This document shows, one piece after another, positions 7,587-16,159 of a stretch of DNA of 40,589 bases (position 1 is the stretch's first letter; every line of letters begins with the position of its first letter). Position numbers and translations under genes: made by a program. Under the pieces are notes generated by a model. That model did not search any database, was not told where the DNA came from, and was given only the letters and a program-made list of their open reading frames with translations. Source of the stretch: Mycobacterium sp. (GTDB taxonomy: Bacteria > Actinomycetota > Actinomycetes > Mycobacteriales > Mycobacteriaceae). The stretch is taken from NCBI GenBank assembly GCA_025965895.1, contig JAOPWC010000166.1, positions 1 through 40,589 on the forward strand, in the 5' to 3' direction.

Positions 7587-9062
7587 TCAGTCCGGCAGCC
7601 CCAACCTGCGGTAGCGCGCCAACCGGTCCGCATAGCGGCGGGGCGCGGGCACCCGGGCCAGCTCGTGCAACTCGCGGCCGATCGCGCACGACAATCGCTT
7701 CGAGAACTCGACCGGCTCGTCGGCGGCGTCAGGGCGCTCGGGCACGATCGCGTCGACGATGCCCGAGCGCAACAGGTCGGTTGACCGAATGCCTTGAGCC
7801 TCCGCCATGTCCGGCGCATGGGCGGTGTCGCGGTAGACGATCGCGGACGCCCCCTCCGGTGGCAGCGGCGCCAGCCATCCGTGCAGCGCCGCCAGCACGC
7901 GGTCGGCCGGAACCATCGCCAGTGCCGGGCCGCCGCTGCCCTGCCCGAGCAGAACCGACACCGTCGGGGTGTCCAAGGTGACCAGGTCGGCAAGGGAGCC
8001 CGCGATCTCGCCGGCCAACCCGCCCTGCTCGGCCTCGGCCGACAGCGCCGGCCCGGCGGTGTCGATCACCAGAACCAGCGGCAGGCGCAGCCCCGCGGCC
8101 AAGGCCATGCCCCGGCGCGCCTCCCGCAACGCGGCCGGTCCCACCGTGCCGCCCACCACCCGCTGTTGGCCCAGTACCACCGCCGGCTGGCCGCGGAACC
8201 GGGCCAACGCCAGCAGCGTCGTCGCCGCCTCGCCCTGACCGGTTCCCGACAGCAGCACCCGTTCGGTTGCGCCGTGGCGCAGCAGCTGCCCGACGCCCGG
8301 GCGGTCCGGCCGCCGCGACGCGATCACCGAGTCCCATGCCGGCACGTCCGGCAGCCGCTCGACGTCTGTGACGCCCGGCGCCGGTCCGGGCGGGTCCACC
8401 ATCACCCTCAACGCTCGTTCCAGGGTGCGGCGTAGCCACTTCAGCGGCACGACGCCGTCGATCACGCCGTGCCGCTGGAGGTTCTCGGCGGTCTGGACGC
8501 CCGGCGGAAACGGTTCGCCGTAGAGTTGCTCGTAGACCCGCGGGCCGAGAAACCCGACCAGTGCACCCGGCTCGGCGATTGTGACGTGGCCCAGCGAGCC
8601 CCACGACGCGAACACGCCGCCGGTCGTCGGGTGACGCAGATAGACCAGGTACGGCAGATGCGCCCGCTTGTGCAGTTCCACCGCGGCGGCGATCTTCACC
8701 ATCTGCAGGAACGCAACCGTGCCCTCCTGCATCCGGGTGCCACCCGAGCTCGGCGACGCCAACAGCGGTAACCGCTCCGCGGTAGCACGCTCGACGGCAG
8801 CGGTGATCCGCTCGGCCGCCGCGACCCCGATCGAACCTGCGAGGAAATCGAACTCGGACGCGATGACCGCGACCCGACGGCCGTGCACTCGGCCCTCGCC
8901 GGTCACCACAGACTCGTCGAGCCCGGTCGCGTCCCGCGCCTCAGCCAGGTCCCGGAGATAATCCGGTCCGGCCGCTACGGCCAGCGGGGTCGTGTCCCAG
9001 CTGACGAAGGACCCCGCGTCGAGCACCGCGTCGCGCAGCTCAGACGCATGAATCCGACTCAC
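7587..9062 (-). CDS. accD3: Acyl-CoA carboxylase carboxyltransferase subunit AccD3
   Basis: A biotin-dependent carboxyltransferase subunit of the crotonase-like fold, with fused N- and C-terminal halves (491 aa; M. tuberculosis Rv0904c is of similar length). Seen: SPSSGGTRMQEG and the following helix in the N half, HPTTGGVFASWGSLGHV in the oxyanion/CoA region, and GQGSGGPALAMVPADRV in the C half. Start GTG at 9062 is 6 nt after TAACCT, a leaderless pattern. The order accD3 then echA6 matches M. tuberculosis, except that a permease gene now lies between them. AccD3 has no firmly assigned acyl-CoA substrate that I know of. Confidence 0.9.
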   Translation of the reverse strand: MSRIHASELRDAVLDAGSFVSWDTTPLAVAAGPDYLRDLAEARDATGLDESVVTGEGRVHGRRVAVIASEFDFLAGSIGVAAAERITAAVERATAERLPLLASPSSGGTRMQEGTVAFLQMVKIAAAVELHKRAHLPYLVYLRHPTTGGVFASWGSLGHVTIAEPGALVGFLGPRVYEQLYGEPFPPGVQTAENLQRHGVIDGVVPLKWLRRTLERALRVMVDPPGPAPGVTDVERLPDVPAWDSVIASRRPDRPGVGQLLRHGATERVLLSGTGQGEAATTLLALARFRGQPAVVLGQQRVVGGTVGPAALREARRGMALAAGLRLPLVLVIDTAGPALSAEAEQGGLAGEIAGSLADLVTLDTPTVSVLLGQGSGGPALAMVPADRVLAALHGWLAPLPPEGASAIVYRDTAHAPDMAEAQGIRSTDLLRSGIVDAIVPERPDAADEPVEFSKRLSCAIGRELHELARVPAPRRYADRLARYRRLGLPD

Positions 9063-9068
9063 GGCAGA

Positions 9069-9074
9069 AGGTTA
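9069..9074 (-). promoter_or_regulatory. -10 box of accD3 (leaderless start)
   Basis: Minus-strand TAACCT lies 6 nt before the GTG at 9062; no ribosome site is present. The geometry matches other leaderless starts in the window. Confidence 0.4.
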
Positions 9075-9094
9075 TCCGCCATGCAGGTCGCTGA

Positions 9095-9154
9095 TAGCTG
9101 ATGTCGCCGCCAACGCGGCTCCGGTGGCTGATGTCGCCGCCAACGCGGCTCCGG
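9095..9154. repeat. Two tandem 30-bp direct repeats between accD3 and the permease
   Basis: Units 9095-9124 and 9125-9154 differ at one base (TAGCTGATG... versus TGGCTGATG...); 28 bp are identical. They end 13 bp before the permease start and lie between two divergent genes. They could be a duplicated regulator site or a variable-number tandem repeat. Confidence 0.8.
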
Positions 9155-9167
9155 CGCCTTTATCGTG

Positions 9168-10493
9168 ATGCCCGTGAACGCTCCGATCGGCAAACCGACG
9201 TCGCCCGTCGGCTCGGGTGCGATCACGGTTGCCAGCGCGACGTCGATCGGTGTCGGCGGCATGATGGGCGCCGGCCTGTACACGCTCGTCGGACTCGCGG
9301 CGAGCACCGCGGGCCCGTGGATCCCGGTGGCGTTCGCGGTGGCCGGATTGGTCGCGTCGTTCAGTGTGTACTCGTACGCCAAGCTCGGCGCGCGGTATCC
9401 GAGCCGCGGCGGCGCCGCCCAGTTTCTGATCCGCTGCTTCGGCGACGGCGTGATCTCCGGCGGCCTCAACGTCTTTCAGTTCCTCGGTTGGGTCATCGCG
9501 ATGGCGCTGTATGCGGCCGGATTCGCCGGCTACGTTCGCGCGCTACTGCCGTGGCACACGCCGGAGTGGTCAGGCAAGGTGATCGGAATCGCGCTGATCG
9601 TAGCGGTGGTGGCCGTCAACCTTATCGGCACAAAGCTCGTCGGACGCGCCGAAACCGCGGTCATCGCTGCGGAACTGGTGATTCTGCTGGCGTTCGTCGT
9701 GCTGGGTCTGTCGAAATCGCACCCGGCCCGCTTTGACGCCGGCGGCGGCTACGGGTGGCTCGGTGTGGTGTTCGCGGCGGGTCTGCTGTTCGTCACATAC
9801 GAAGGGTTCGGCGTTGTCACGAACTCAGCCGGCGAGATGCGTAATCCCGGCAAGCAACTGCCGCGGGCGATGTACCTTGCACTGGTCATCGTCGTCGCCG
9901 TGTACGTCCTGGTGAGCGCGGTCGTCGTGATGACACTCAGCCTGCCGGCGATCGAGGCCAATCAGGGGCATGTCCTGTCGGAGGCCGGCAGGGCTGTCCT
10001 CGGTCAGGTCGGCTTCGTTGTCATCGGGGTCGCCGCGCTGCTGGCCACCGCTTCCGGTGTCAACGCGACGATGTTCGGGGACGCGAATCTGGCCTATCTG
10101 GTCGCGACCTCGGGCCAGATGCCGAAGAACTTCGCCCGCAACGTCTGGTTGGGCGGCACCGGGGGACTGTTCATCGCGGCGGGGCTCACCGCGCTGTTCG
10201 TCCTGTTCTTCCCGCTGTCCGCAATCGGCCAGATGGCCAGCCTCGCGTTCCTGCTCATCTATGCCACGGTTTCTGCGGGTCACTGCCGGGTCCGGAAGGA
10301 AACCGGGGCCAACCCGCTGCTGCTGGCGGTCGGGGTGGCGATGAACGGCGCATTGTTCGTGCTGATGCTCGGGTACACCATTCACACCGGGCCGGCCAGC
10401 ACGTGGATCACGTTGATCGTGGTGCTGGTGTGCAGCTTCGGCCTTGAGGTCGGTTACCGCAGGGTGACCGGGCGCAGATTCGTGCTCGACTGA
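9168..10493 (+). CDS. APC-superfamily amino acid/amine permease
   Basis: A polytopic inner-membrane transporter with about 12 hydrophobic segments, 441 aa from ATG 9168 (GTG starts at 9165 and 9174 are also possible). The first helix carries the APC hallmark glycine-rich break GVGGMMGAGLY, and the segment GEMRNPGKQLPRAM is the conserved cytoplasmic loop after helix 6. The substrate cannot be read from sequence. It interrupts the accD3-echA6 adjacency seen in M. tuberculosis, so it is a lineage-specific insertion. The end of the gene is 19 bp from echA6. Confidence 0.85.
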   Translation: MPVNAPIGKPTSPVGSGAITVASATSIGVGGMMGAGLYTLVGLAASTAGPWIPVAFAVAGLVASFSVYSYAKLGARYPSRGGAAQFLIRCFGDGVISGGLNVFQFLGWVIAMALYAAGFAGYVRALLPWHTPEWSGKVIGIALIVAVVAVNLIGTKLVGRAETAVIAAELVILLAFVVLGLSKSHPARFDAGGGYGWLGVVFAAGLLFVTYEGFGVVTNSAGEMRNPGKQLPRAMYLALVIVVAVYVLVSAVVVMTLSLPAIEANQGHVLSEAGRAVLGQVGFVVIGVAALLATASGVNATMFGDANLAYLVATSGQMPKNFARNVWLGGTGGLFIAAGLTALFVLFFPLSAIGQMASLAFLLIYATVSAGHCRVRKETGANPLLLAVGVAMNGALFVLMLGYTIHTGPASTWITLIVVLVCSFGLEVGYRRVTGRRFVLD

Positions 10494-10512
10494 CACCTAT
10501 AGGGTGTCGCAC

Positions 10513-11244
10513 ATGATCGGTGTGAACCGCGTCGACAACGTCACGACCGTCGAGCTGCAACGCCCGGAGCGGCGCAATGCGCTCAACTCCGAGCTCGTGG
10601 ACAGCTTGCGGACCGCGGTCGAGAAAGCCGCCGCCGAAGACGTCCGCGCCATCGTCGTGACCGGGCAGGGCAGCGTGTTCTGCGCCGGCGCCGACCTGAC
10701 CGGTGACGCGTTCGCCGAGGGCTATCCCGATCGCCTCGTCGCGCTGCACAAGACCATCTACGAGGTCCCGATGCCGGTGATCGGGGCCATCAACGGCCCG
10801 GCGATCGGCGCGGGCCTTCAGCTGGCGATGATCTGCGACCTCCGGGTCGTCGCGCCCGACGCATTCTTCCAGTTCCCGACCTCCAAATATGGTTTGGCCC
10901 TGGACAACTGGAGCATCCGAAGGTTGTCATCGCTGGCGGGTTACGGCCGTGCGCGGTCGATGCTGCTCACCGCGGAGAAGCTGACCTCCGAGGTGGCGTT
11001 GCAGACCGGAATGGCGAACCGGATCGGCACGGTCGCCGACGCCCAGGCCTGGGCTGCCGAGATCGCGGGGCTGGCGCCGCTGGCTTTGCAACACGCCAAA
11101 CGCGTCCTCAACGACGACGGCGCCTACGAGGACCAGCAGCCGGTCCACAAGGAACTGTTCGACAAGGCCTGGGGCAGCCAGGACGTCATCGAGGCGCAGG
11201 TGGCGCGGATAGAAAAGCGGCCACCGAAGTTCCAGGGAGCCTGA
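10513..11244 (+). CDS. echA6: Enoyl-CoA hydratase/isomerase-family protein EchA6
   Basis: Crotonase fold, 243 aa from ATG 10513. An in-frame GTG at 10504 would add three residues, but the mycobacterial orthologue starts at MIG. Motifs: LQRPERRNALNS, GSVFCAGADL (CoA/oxyanion region), INGPAIGAGLQLAMICDLRV and FQFPTSKYGLALDNWSIRRL. The last blocks match M. tuberculosis EchA6 nearly residue for residue. EchA6 is known to lack the hydratase catalytic acids and to shuttle acyl-CoA towards mycolic acid synthesis; it is the target of THPP inhibitors. The downstream MBL gene begins 1 bp after its stop, so the two are co-transcribed. Confidence 0.92.
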   Translation: MIGVNRVDNVTTVELQRPERRNALNSELVDSLRTAVEKAAAEDVRAIVVTGQGSVFCAGADLTGDAFAEGYPDRLVALHKTIYEVPMPVIGAINGPAIGAGLQLAMICDLRVVAPDAFFQFPTSKYGLALDNWSIRRLSSLAGYGRARSMLLTAEKLTSEVALQTGMANRIGTVADAQAWAAEIAGLAPLALQHAKRVLNDDGAYEDQQPVHKELFDKAWGSQDVIEAQVARIEKRPPKFQGA

Positions 11245-11245
11245 C

Positions 11246-12364
11246 GTGCTGCGGGGAGCGTTGCGGCTCGGCTTCGGCACTGCCACGCTGCTGACCGGGG
11301 GATGGCTGATGCGTGCGCTGCACGGCGCACCGGCCGCGCTCGGGGCTGGGCCGCTGGCCATCCGTGGGGTTGCCGACGGCTCGCCGAACTACCGGGACGG
11401 GGCGTTCGTCAATATCGACACGGCGTCGGAAATCCGGTTGAGTCGTGAAGAGCGACGAATGATCGTGCGGGAAGTGCTGTTCAGCTGCGGAGTGAGCCGA
11501 CCGCCGGGCGCTATCCCTGTCGTCACTCCCGACAGGTTCAGCGGCCCGCCCGGCTCGCTGGCGGTCAGCTGGTATGGGCACTCGACGACGCTTATCGAGA
11601 TCGACGGCTACCGTGTGCTGACCGACCCGGTCTGGAGCAGGCGTTGCTCGCCATCGCACACCGTCGGCCCGGAACGGTTGCATCCGGTGCCGACCACGCT
11701 CGAGTCGCTGCCGGCGATCGACGCGGTGGTGATCAGCCACGACCACTACGACCACCTTGACATCGACACCGTTCTTGCGCTCGCACGCACCCAGCGCGCG
11801 CCGTTCTTCGTGCCACTGGGCGTCGGCGCACACCTGCGCACCTGGGGGATCCCGAACGAGCGGATCGTCGAACTCGACTGGGGCCAAAGCGGGAGCGTCG
11901 GCGACCTGACGTTGGTGTGCACGCCCGCTCGGCATTTCTCGGGCCGCTTCCTGACCCGTAACACCACGCTGTGGGCGTCGTGGGTCCTTTCTGGCAGATC
12001 GCACCGCGCGTATTTCGCCGGTGACAGCGGATACACGAAGAGCTTCGCGGCCATCGGTTCTGATCACGGGCCGTTCGACCTGACGCTGATGCCGGTCGGC
12101 GCGTACAGCACAGGGTGGCCGGACATCCACATGAATCCCGAGGAAGCGGTCCGCGCCCACCTCGACCTCACCGATCCGGGCAAGGGCCTTCTCGTGCCGA
12201 TCCACTGGGGCACCTTCCGACTGGCGCCACATCCGTGGGCCGAACCTATTGAGCGGTTGCTGTCAGCGGGCGACCCGGCAAGTGTGAAGGTGGCTGTACC
12301 CAAGCCCGGGCAACGGGTCGATCCGGCCACGCCGCCGCAATCCGGCCCGTGGTGGCGGCTCTAA
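11246..12364 (+). CDS. Metallo-beta-lactamase-fold hydrolase (Rv0906-like)
   Basis: 372 aa from GTG 11246. The N-terminus has a hydrophobic segment that may be a membrane anchor or signal. The metal-binding motif SHDHYDHLD is at residues 164-172. Further MBL ligands are in TPARHFSGR, the GDSGY loop (Asp bridging the metals) and PIHWGTF near the end. The layout GHSTTLIEIDGYRVLTDPV before the motif is that of the NAPE-PLD/UlaG-like branch, which hydrolyses phosphodiester or lactone bonds. The substrate is unknown. It is tightly coupled behind echA6, as in M. tuberculosis Rv0905-Rv0906. Confidence 0.88.
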   Translation: MLRGALRLGFGTATLLTGGWLMRALHGAPAALGAGPLAIRGVADGSPNYRDGAFVNIDTASEIRLSREERRMIVREVLFSCGVSRPPGAIPVVTPDRFSGPPGSLAVSWYGHSTTLIEIDGYRVLTDPVWSRRCSPSHTVGPERLHPVPTTLESLPAIDAVVISHDHYDHLDIDTVLALARTQRAPFFVPLGVGAHLRTWGIPNERIVELDWGQSGSVGDLTLVCTPARHFSGRFLTRNTTLWASWVLSGRSHRAYFAGDSGYTKSFAAIGSDHGPFDLTLMPVGAYSTGWPDIHMNPEEAVRAHLDLTDPGKGLLVPIHWGTFRLAPHPWAEPIERLLSAGDPASVKVAVPKPGQRVDPATPPQSGPWWRL

Positions 12365-12369
12365 CCGGT

Positions 12370-12375
12370 TAATGT
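12370..12375 (+). promoter_or_regulatory. -10 box of the Rv0907-like gene (leaderless start)
   Basis: TAATGT lies 7 nt before the ATG at 12383, immediately after the stop of the preceding gene. Confidence 0.35.
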
Positions 12376-12382
12376 CTCGATC

Positions 12383-13947
12383 ATGATCAACCGCGCGGCT
12401 GCCGCCGCGATCGCGGTCGTGCTGCTGATGACCGGGTGCGGATCACGATCCTCTGAAAGCCACCCGCAGCGCCTTTCGGATGCACCGCCCAACGAAGTGT
12501 CCGGCGTCGATATCCCCCAGGGGCGCGTCAACGACGCGATCGGCAAGCTGGACGGCCTGGTTGCCGACCTGATGGGGAGCTCCGGCATCCCCGGTATGGC
12601 CGTTGCCGTAGTACATCGCGGAAAGCTATGTACGCCAAGGGATTTGGTGTCAGGGACGTACGCTCGGGCGACAAGGTGAATGCGGATACGGTGTTTCAAC
12701 TGGCCTCGCTGTCCAAGCCGGTGGGAGCTACCGTCGTCGCTCACGAGGTGACCGACAAGGTGGTCGACTGGAGCACGCCGGTGTCGACGAAGCTGCCGTG
12801 GTTTGCGCTGTCGGATCCCTACGTCACCCGCAATGTCACCATCGCCGATCTGTATTCGCACCGCTCCGGTCTGCCGGACCATGCCGGCGACTCGCTGGAG
12901 GACCTCGGCTACGACCGGCGGCAGGTGCTGGAGCGGCTGAGGGACCTACCCCTGGCCCCGTTCCGGATTACGGACGAATACACCAACTTCGGGCTCACCG
13001 CGGCCGCGGAGGCAGTCGCCGTCGCGGCAGGTAAATCGTGGGAGGACCTGTCCGAAGACGTGCTGTACCGACCGCTGGGCATGGCGTCGACAAGCTCGCG
13101 GTTCGCCGACTTCCCGTCCCGCTCGAATCATGCGGTCGGTCACGTGCTGTCAGGCAACAAATGGGAGCCGCTCTACACACGCGACCCCGACGCCCAGACC
13201 GCGGCGGCCGGGGTCAGCTCGTCGATCAACGACATGGGGCGCTGGCTGGCGATGGTGATGGCCGACGGAACCTCCAACGGCGCGCGGATCGCGGCGCCGG
13301 AAGCGTTGCTGCCCGCCATCACCCCGCAGATCACATCAATTCCCGCCAAGACGGCGCAGGCACGGGCCGGATCATACGGATACGGCTTCAACGTGTCGGT
13401 GACGTCGTCGGGCCGGACCCAATACAGCCACTCGGGTGCGTTCGCACTTGGTGCGGGGACGGCCTTTTCGGTGCTGCCGTCCGAAGACGTCGGGATCGTC
13501 GCGCTGACCAACGCCGCGCCGATCGGCCTACCCGAGACTCTGGACGCCGATTTCATGGACCTCGTCCAGTACGGCGAGGTTCGCGAGGACTGGGGCACGT
13601 TGTACCACCGGGCGTTCGAATCGATGGACAAGCCCGAAGGTTCGCTGGTGGGCAGTACGCCGCCGGCCAACGCGGCGCCCGCGCGCCCGTTGAGCGACTA
13701 CGTCGGCGTCTACAACAACGGCTACTGGGGACCGGCGACAATCACCGAGCGCGACGGCAAGCTGCTGCTGGAACTCGGCCCCCGAGGCCAGGAGTTTCCG
13801 CTGACGCGCTGGAACGCAGACACTTTCACGTTCACCCTGCAGAACGAGAACGCTCCACCCGGAACCGTTTCCGAGGCCACGTTCGCCGGCAACACAGTAA
13901 AGCTGGAGTACTACAACGACGAGAACCTCGGAACTTTCACCCGCTGA
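12383..13947 (+). pseudogene. Serine beta-lactamase/DD-peptidase-like lipoprotein (Rv0907-like), frameshifted
   Basis: From ATG 12383 the product starts with a lipoprotein signal (lipobox LMTGC, Cys19) and the start of a class C beta-lactamase-like domain (GMAVAVVHRGK). The frame shifts by one base at about 12620-12625 and resumes at 12628 as MYAKGFGVRDV. The catalytic Ser-Lys (SLSKP), the YTNFG motif and the YSHSG motif are all in the second frame and intact. One missing G in GGAAAG(G)CT would restore a single 521-codon gene. Either it is a recent pseudogene, the deletion is a sequencing error, or the second part is translated from ATG 12628 without export. Rv0907 holds the same position in M. 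tuberculosis. Confidence 0.85.
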
Positions 13948-13952
13948 CTGGC

Positions 13953-13958
13953 TATGCT
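13953..13958 (+). promoter_or_regulatory. -10 box retained in front of the ctpE fossil
   Basis: TATGCT lies 7 nt before the ATG at 13966, a leaderless geometry. The promoter seems intact although the gene behind it has collapsed. Confidence 0.4.
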
Positions 13959-13965
13959 GCTCGCC

Positions 13966-14475
13966 ATGACGGGCGCCGGCGACCGGCCTCACGGATGCCC
14001 AAGTCGCCCAGCGGTGGCCAGGGGAAGGTTAACGACTCCCCACCCGGGCAGCGCGCAGCGTCTCGGCTCGATCCCGCCTCCCCGGTGGCTGAGCAGGCCG
14101 AGCAACTCGGCGCCCGAGGCATGCGGGTGCTGCTGGTCGGCATCGCCGGCGTCGGGTCGCAGGTCTTCCACACCGCCCCGCTGCCGTTCCCGTTCCAGCC
14201 GATCCACGTCACGATCGCGGCCTGGTTCACCATCGGCGTCCCGGCGTTCGTCCGGTGGCTGGCACAGAACAACGAACGCGCGCATACCGGCTTTGTGTGG
14301 CGAGTCATGACGGCCGCGTTACCGTCGGGCGCCGTCATCGGCATTGCGACGTTCGGCTGCTATCTGCTGGCCTACCGCGGCGGCAACGCCACGCCGGTCG
14401 AGCAGACCGAGGCGCCCACCTCGGCGCTGATCACGTGCTGATGATCGCGCTGTGGCTGGTGGGTGCAGGGGGCGG
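13966..14475 (+). pseudogene. ctpE: Collapsed ctpE (calcium P-type ATPase) fossil
   Basis: Pieces of CtpE are present in order but in different frames. (1) The N-terminus at 13966-14035 reads GLTDAQVAQR then EGKVND once one-base shifts are allowed. (2) A piece of the central nucleotide domain is at about 14060-14150 (LDPAS, EQLGARGMRVLLVG). (3) A C-terminal membrane stretch at about 14176-14436 includes PFPFQPIHVTIAAWFTIGVP and ends SALIT. (4) After a short deletion, LMIALWLVGA at 14440-14470. CtpE is about 800 aa, so some 80% is deleted, including DKTGT and the ion-binding helices. Flanking genes Rv0907-like and Rv0909-like hold their expected places, which confirms identity. CtpE imports calcium in M. 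smegmatis; that activity would be lost here. Confidence 0.85.
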
Positions 14476-14549
14476 TCCCGGGCAACCGCCGCCGCCTGTG
14501 GCGATAGGCTGCAGCACAGAACCGACCGATTCGACGAAGGGTGGAGCCG

Positions 14550-14729
14550 ATGGGTCTGCTGGACAGGGCGAAGGACCTGCTGTCGAAGAATGCCGACAAG
14601 GTGGACGCCGCGATCGACAAAGTGGGCGACATCGTCGACGAGAAGACGCAAGGCAAGTACAAGGACACTGTCGACAAGGTCCAGGACGCGGCGAAGAAGG
14701 CCGTCGACAAGGGCAACCCCGACACCTGA
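14550..14729 (+). CDS. MT0933-like antitoxin (Rv0909 family, 59 aa)
   Basis: Short charged helical protein starting MGLLDRAKDLLSKNADKV at ATG 14550, with a purine-rich ribosome site (AAGGGTGGAG) just upstream; an in-frame GTG at 14541 is less likely. The Lys/Asp-rich sequence and the position directly before the SRPBCC gene at 14733 match M. tuberculosis Rv0909, annotated as the antitoxin of the Rv0909-Rv0910 pair. The spacer to the next gene is 3 bp. Confidence 0.85.
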   Translation: MGLLDRAKDLLSKNADKVDAAIDKVGDIVDEKTQGKYKDTVDKVQDAAKKAVDKGNPDT

Positions 14730-14732
14730 CAT

Positions 14733-15176
14733 ATGGCGAAACTTTCTGTCTCCGTCGACGTTCCGCTGCCGCCGGAGGTGGCGTGGGAGTGTGCGTCCGA
14801 CCTGTCCCGCTACAAGGAGTGGCTGACCATCCACCGGGTATGGCGCAGCAAGTTGCCCGAGACGTTGGACAAGGGGACCGTCGTCGAATCGATCGTCGAG
14901 GTCAAGGGCATGCCGAACCGGGTCAAGTGGACGATCGTGCACTTCAATCCGCCGGAAGCCATGACGCTCGACGGCGACGGCAAAGGCGGCGTCAGGGTCA
15001 AGCTGATCGGCAAGGTCACGCCCAAAGGCGTCAACGAGTCGACCGTCACCCTCGACGTACATCTGGGTGGACCCGCCATGTTCGGGCCGATCGGCATGCT
15101 AGTTGCCGGCGCGCTGAAGGGTGACATCCGCGATTCGCTGAACAGGTTCAAGGCCGTCTTCACGCCGGCGAACTAG
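14733..15176 (+). CDS. SRPBCC-family toxin of the Rv0909-Rv0910 type
   Basis: 147 aa from ATG 14733, starting MAKLSVSVDVPLPPEVAWEC. The pattern of an initial beta strand, PPEVAWEC and the DLSRYKEWLTIH helix, then long antiparallel strands and a C-terminal helix, is the START/SRPBCC hydrophobic-pocket fold (polyketide cyclase-like). The M. tuberculosis orthologue Rv0910 is described as a toxin paired with Rv0909. How it would act is not apparent; lipid or ligand binding is the fold's usual role. It forms an operon with the antitoxin. Confidence 0.85.
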   Translation: MAKLSVSVDVPLPPEVAWECASDLSRYKEWLTIHRVWRSKLPETLDKGTVVESIVEVKGMPNRVKWTIVHFNPPEAMTLDGDGKGGVRVKLIGKVTPKGVNESTVTLDVHLGGPAMFGPIGMLVAGALKGDIRDSLNRFKAVFTPAN

Positions 15177-15232
15177 CGCTTCGCTGTCGGCTCCCTGTAT
15201 CGACCAGTTAACCGGAAATTCTCATCGAATCG

Positions 15233-15258
15233 GGATTAATCCTGGCTGAACAGGGGTA
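15233..15258 (+). promoter_or_regulatory. Palindrome and SigF-like promoter upstream of the GlnR-like gene
   Basis: GGATTAATCC (15233-15242) is a perfect palindrome. GGATT followed by 16 bp and GGGTA (15254-15258) is one base from the SigF consensus GGTTT-N16-GGGTA. It lies about 90 bp before the start at 15347. Both readings are tentative. Confidence 0.3.
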
Positions 15259-15346
15259 GATACTTATGTCAAGACGTCGCGGATGCGGTAAGGCGTTCAC
15301 CGGTAGAGCGAGTTGCCGGCAGCTGTGGCCTGTGCGGGAGACTGCC

Positions 15347-16102
15347 ATGAAAGTTCTGGTTCTGACCGACGACCCCGGTTTCGACTCGGTGTTGCCGTCC
15401 CTTGCCCTTCTGACCCCGCCTCCCCGTGTGTCGCCGATGACGCCGGGGCCATCGGCCGACGCGGACACCACCGATGCGGCGATTGTCGACGCTCGCTCCG
15501 ACCTGCTGGCGGCCCGCACCACCTGCCGGCGGTTGGCCGCCACGTCACCCACGGTCGCGGTGCTGGCCGTCGTCCTCCAGGGTGACCTGATCGCCGTTGA
15601 CATGGACTGGGGAATCGACGACGTGGTGTTGCCCGGGGCCGGCCCGGCCGAACTGCACACGCGGCTGCGGCTGGCGACCAGTCGTCGAAGCAGGGACGCC
15701 CAGAAGCGCGGGCCGGCCGCCGTGCGTCTGGGCGATCTGGTCCTCGATGAGGCCAGTTTCACCGCATTTGCCGGGGAGCGTCGGCTCGAGCTGACGCTCA
15801 CCGAGTTCAAGCTGCTCGACTACCTCGCCCGGAACCCTGGTCGGGCGTTCACCCGCGACCAGTTGCTCACTGAAGTGTGGGGCCACGGCTGCGGTCACAC
15901 CAAGACCGTCGACGTGCACGTGCAACGCCTTCGTGCCAAGCTCGGCACCCCGTACGAGTCGCTGGTCGATACCGTACGGGGAGTGGGCTACATGGCGGTG
16001 AGCCGGAGCAGGCCACGCTCGGCAGCCAACGGTGGGCGGCACACGGTCGTCCGTTCACTCGACATCAGAAACGCCGGACCGGCGGCGAGCGTGCATCAAT
16101 AG
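15347..16102 (+). CDS. GlnR-like response regulator (OmpR-type DNA-binding domain)
   Basis: 251 aa from ATG 15347 (GGGAG ribosome site). The receiver-like half (1-115) follows GlnR closely: LTDDPGFDSVLPSLALL, AAIVDARSDLLAAR with Asp48 at the GlnR conserved position, and DMDWGIDDVVLPGAGPAELH. Like GlnR, it lacks a full acidic phosphorylation pocket. The winged-helix half (about 130-225) has LTLTEFKLLDYLARNPGRAF, DQLLTEVWG and KTVDVHVQRLRAKLG. It is shorter at the C-terminus than GlnR and sits away from nitrogen genes, so it is probably a GlnR paralogue. Its nearest downstream neighbour is the amidohydrolase at 16160. Confidence 0.85.
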   Translation: MKVLVLTDDPGFDSVLPSLALLTPPPRVSPMTPGPSADADTTDAAIVDARSDLLAARTTCRRLAATSPTVAVLAVVLQGDLIAVDMDWGIDDVVLPGAGPAELHTRLRLATSRRSRDAQKRGPAAVRLGDLVLDEASFTAFAGERRLELTLTEFKLLDYLARNPGRAFTRDQLLTEVWGHGCGHTKTVDVHVQRLRAKLGTPYESLVDTVRGVGYMAVSRSRPRSAANGGRHTVVRSLDIRNAGPAASVHQ

Positions 16103-16147
16103 GTCGGGCAATCCGCGCATGCCGGCGTGACGCCCGCCGTGGCTCGA

Positions 16148-16153
16148 TACACT
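16148..16153 (+). promoter_or_regulatory. -10 box of the amidohydrolase gene (leaderless start)
   Basis: TACACT lies 6 nt before GTG 16160. This geometry is the reason for choosing 16160 over the in-frame GTG at 16127. Confidence 0.5.
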
Positions 16154-16159
16154 CAAGCG

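Noticed and set aside
9825..10496. 223-codon minus-strand frame opposite the permease
   Set aside because: His/Arg/Gln-rich shadow of a membrane protein gene; no family resemblance.
13038..14441. 467-codon plus-strand frame across the Rv0907-like end and ctpE region
   Set aside because: Its first two thirds are an Arg-rich off-frame reading of the beta-lactamase-like gene; only the last part overlaps real ctpE remnants.
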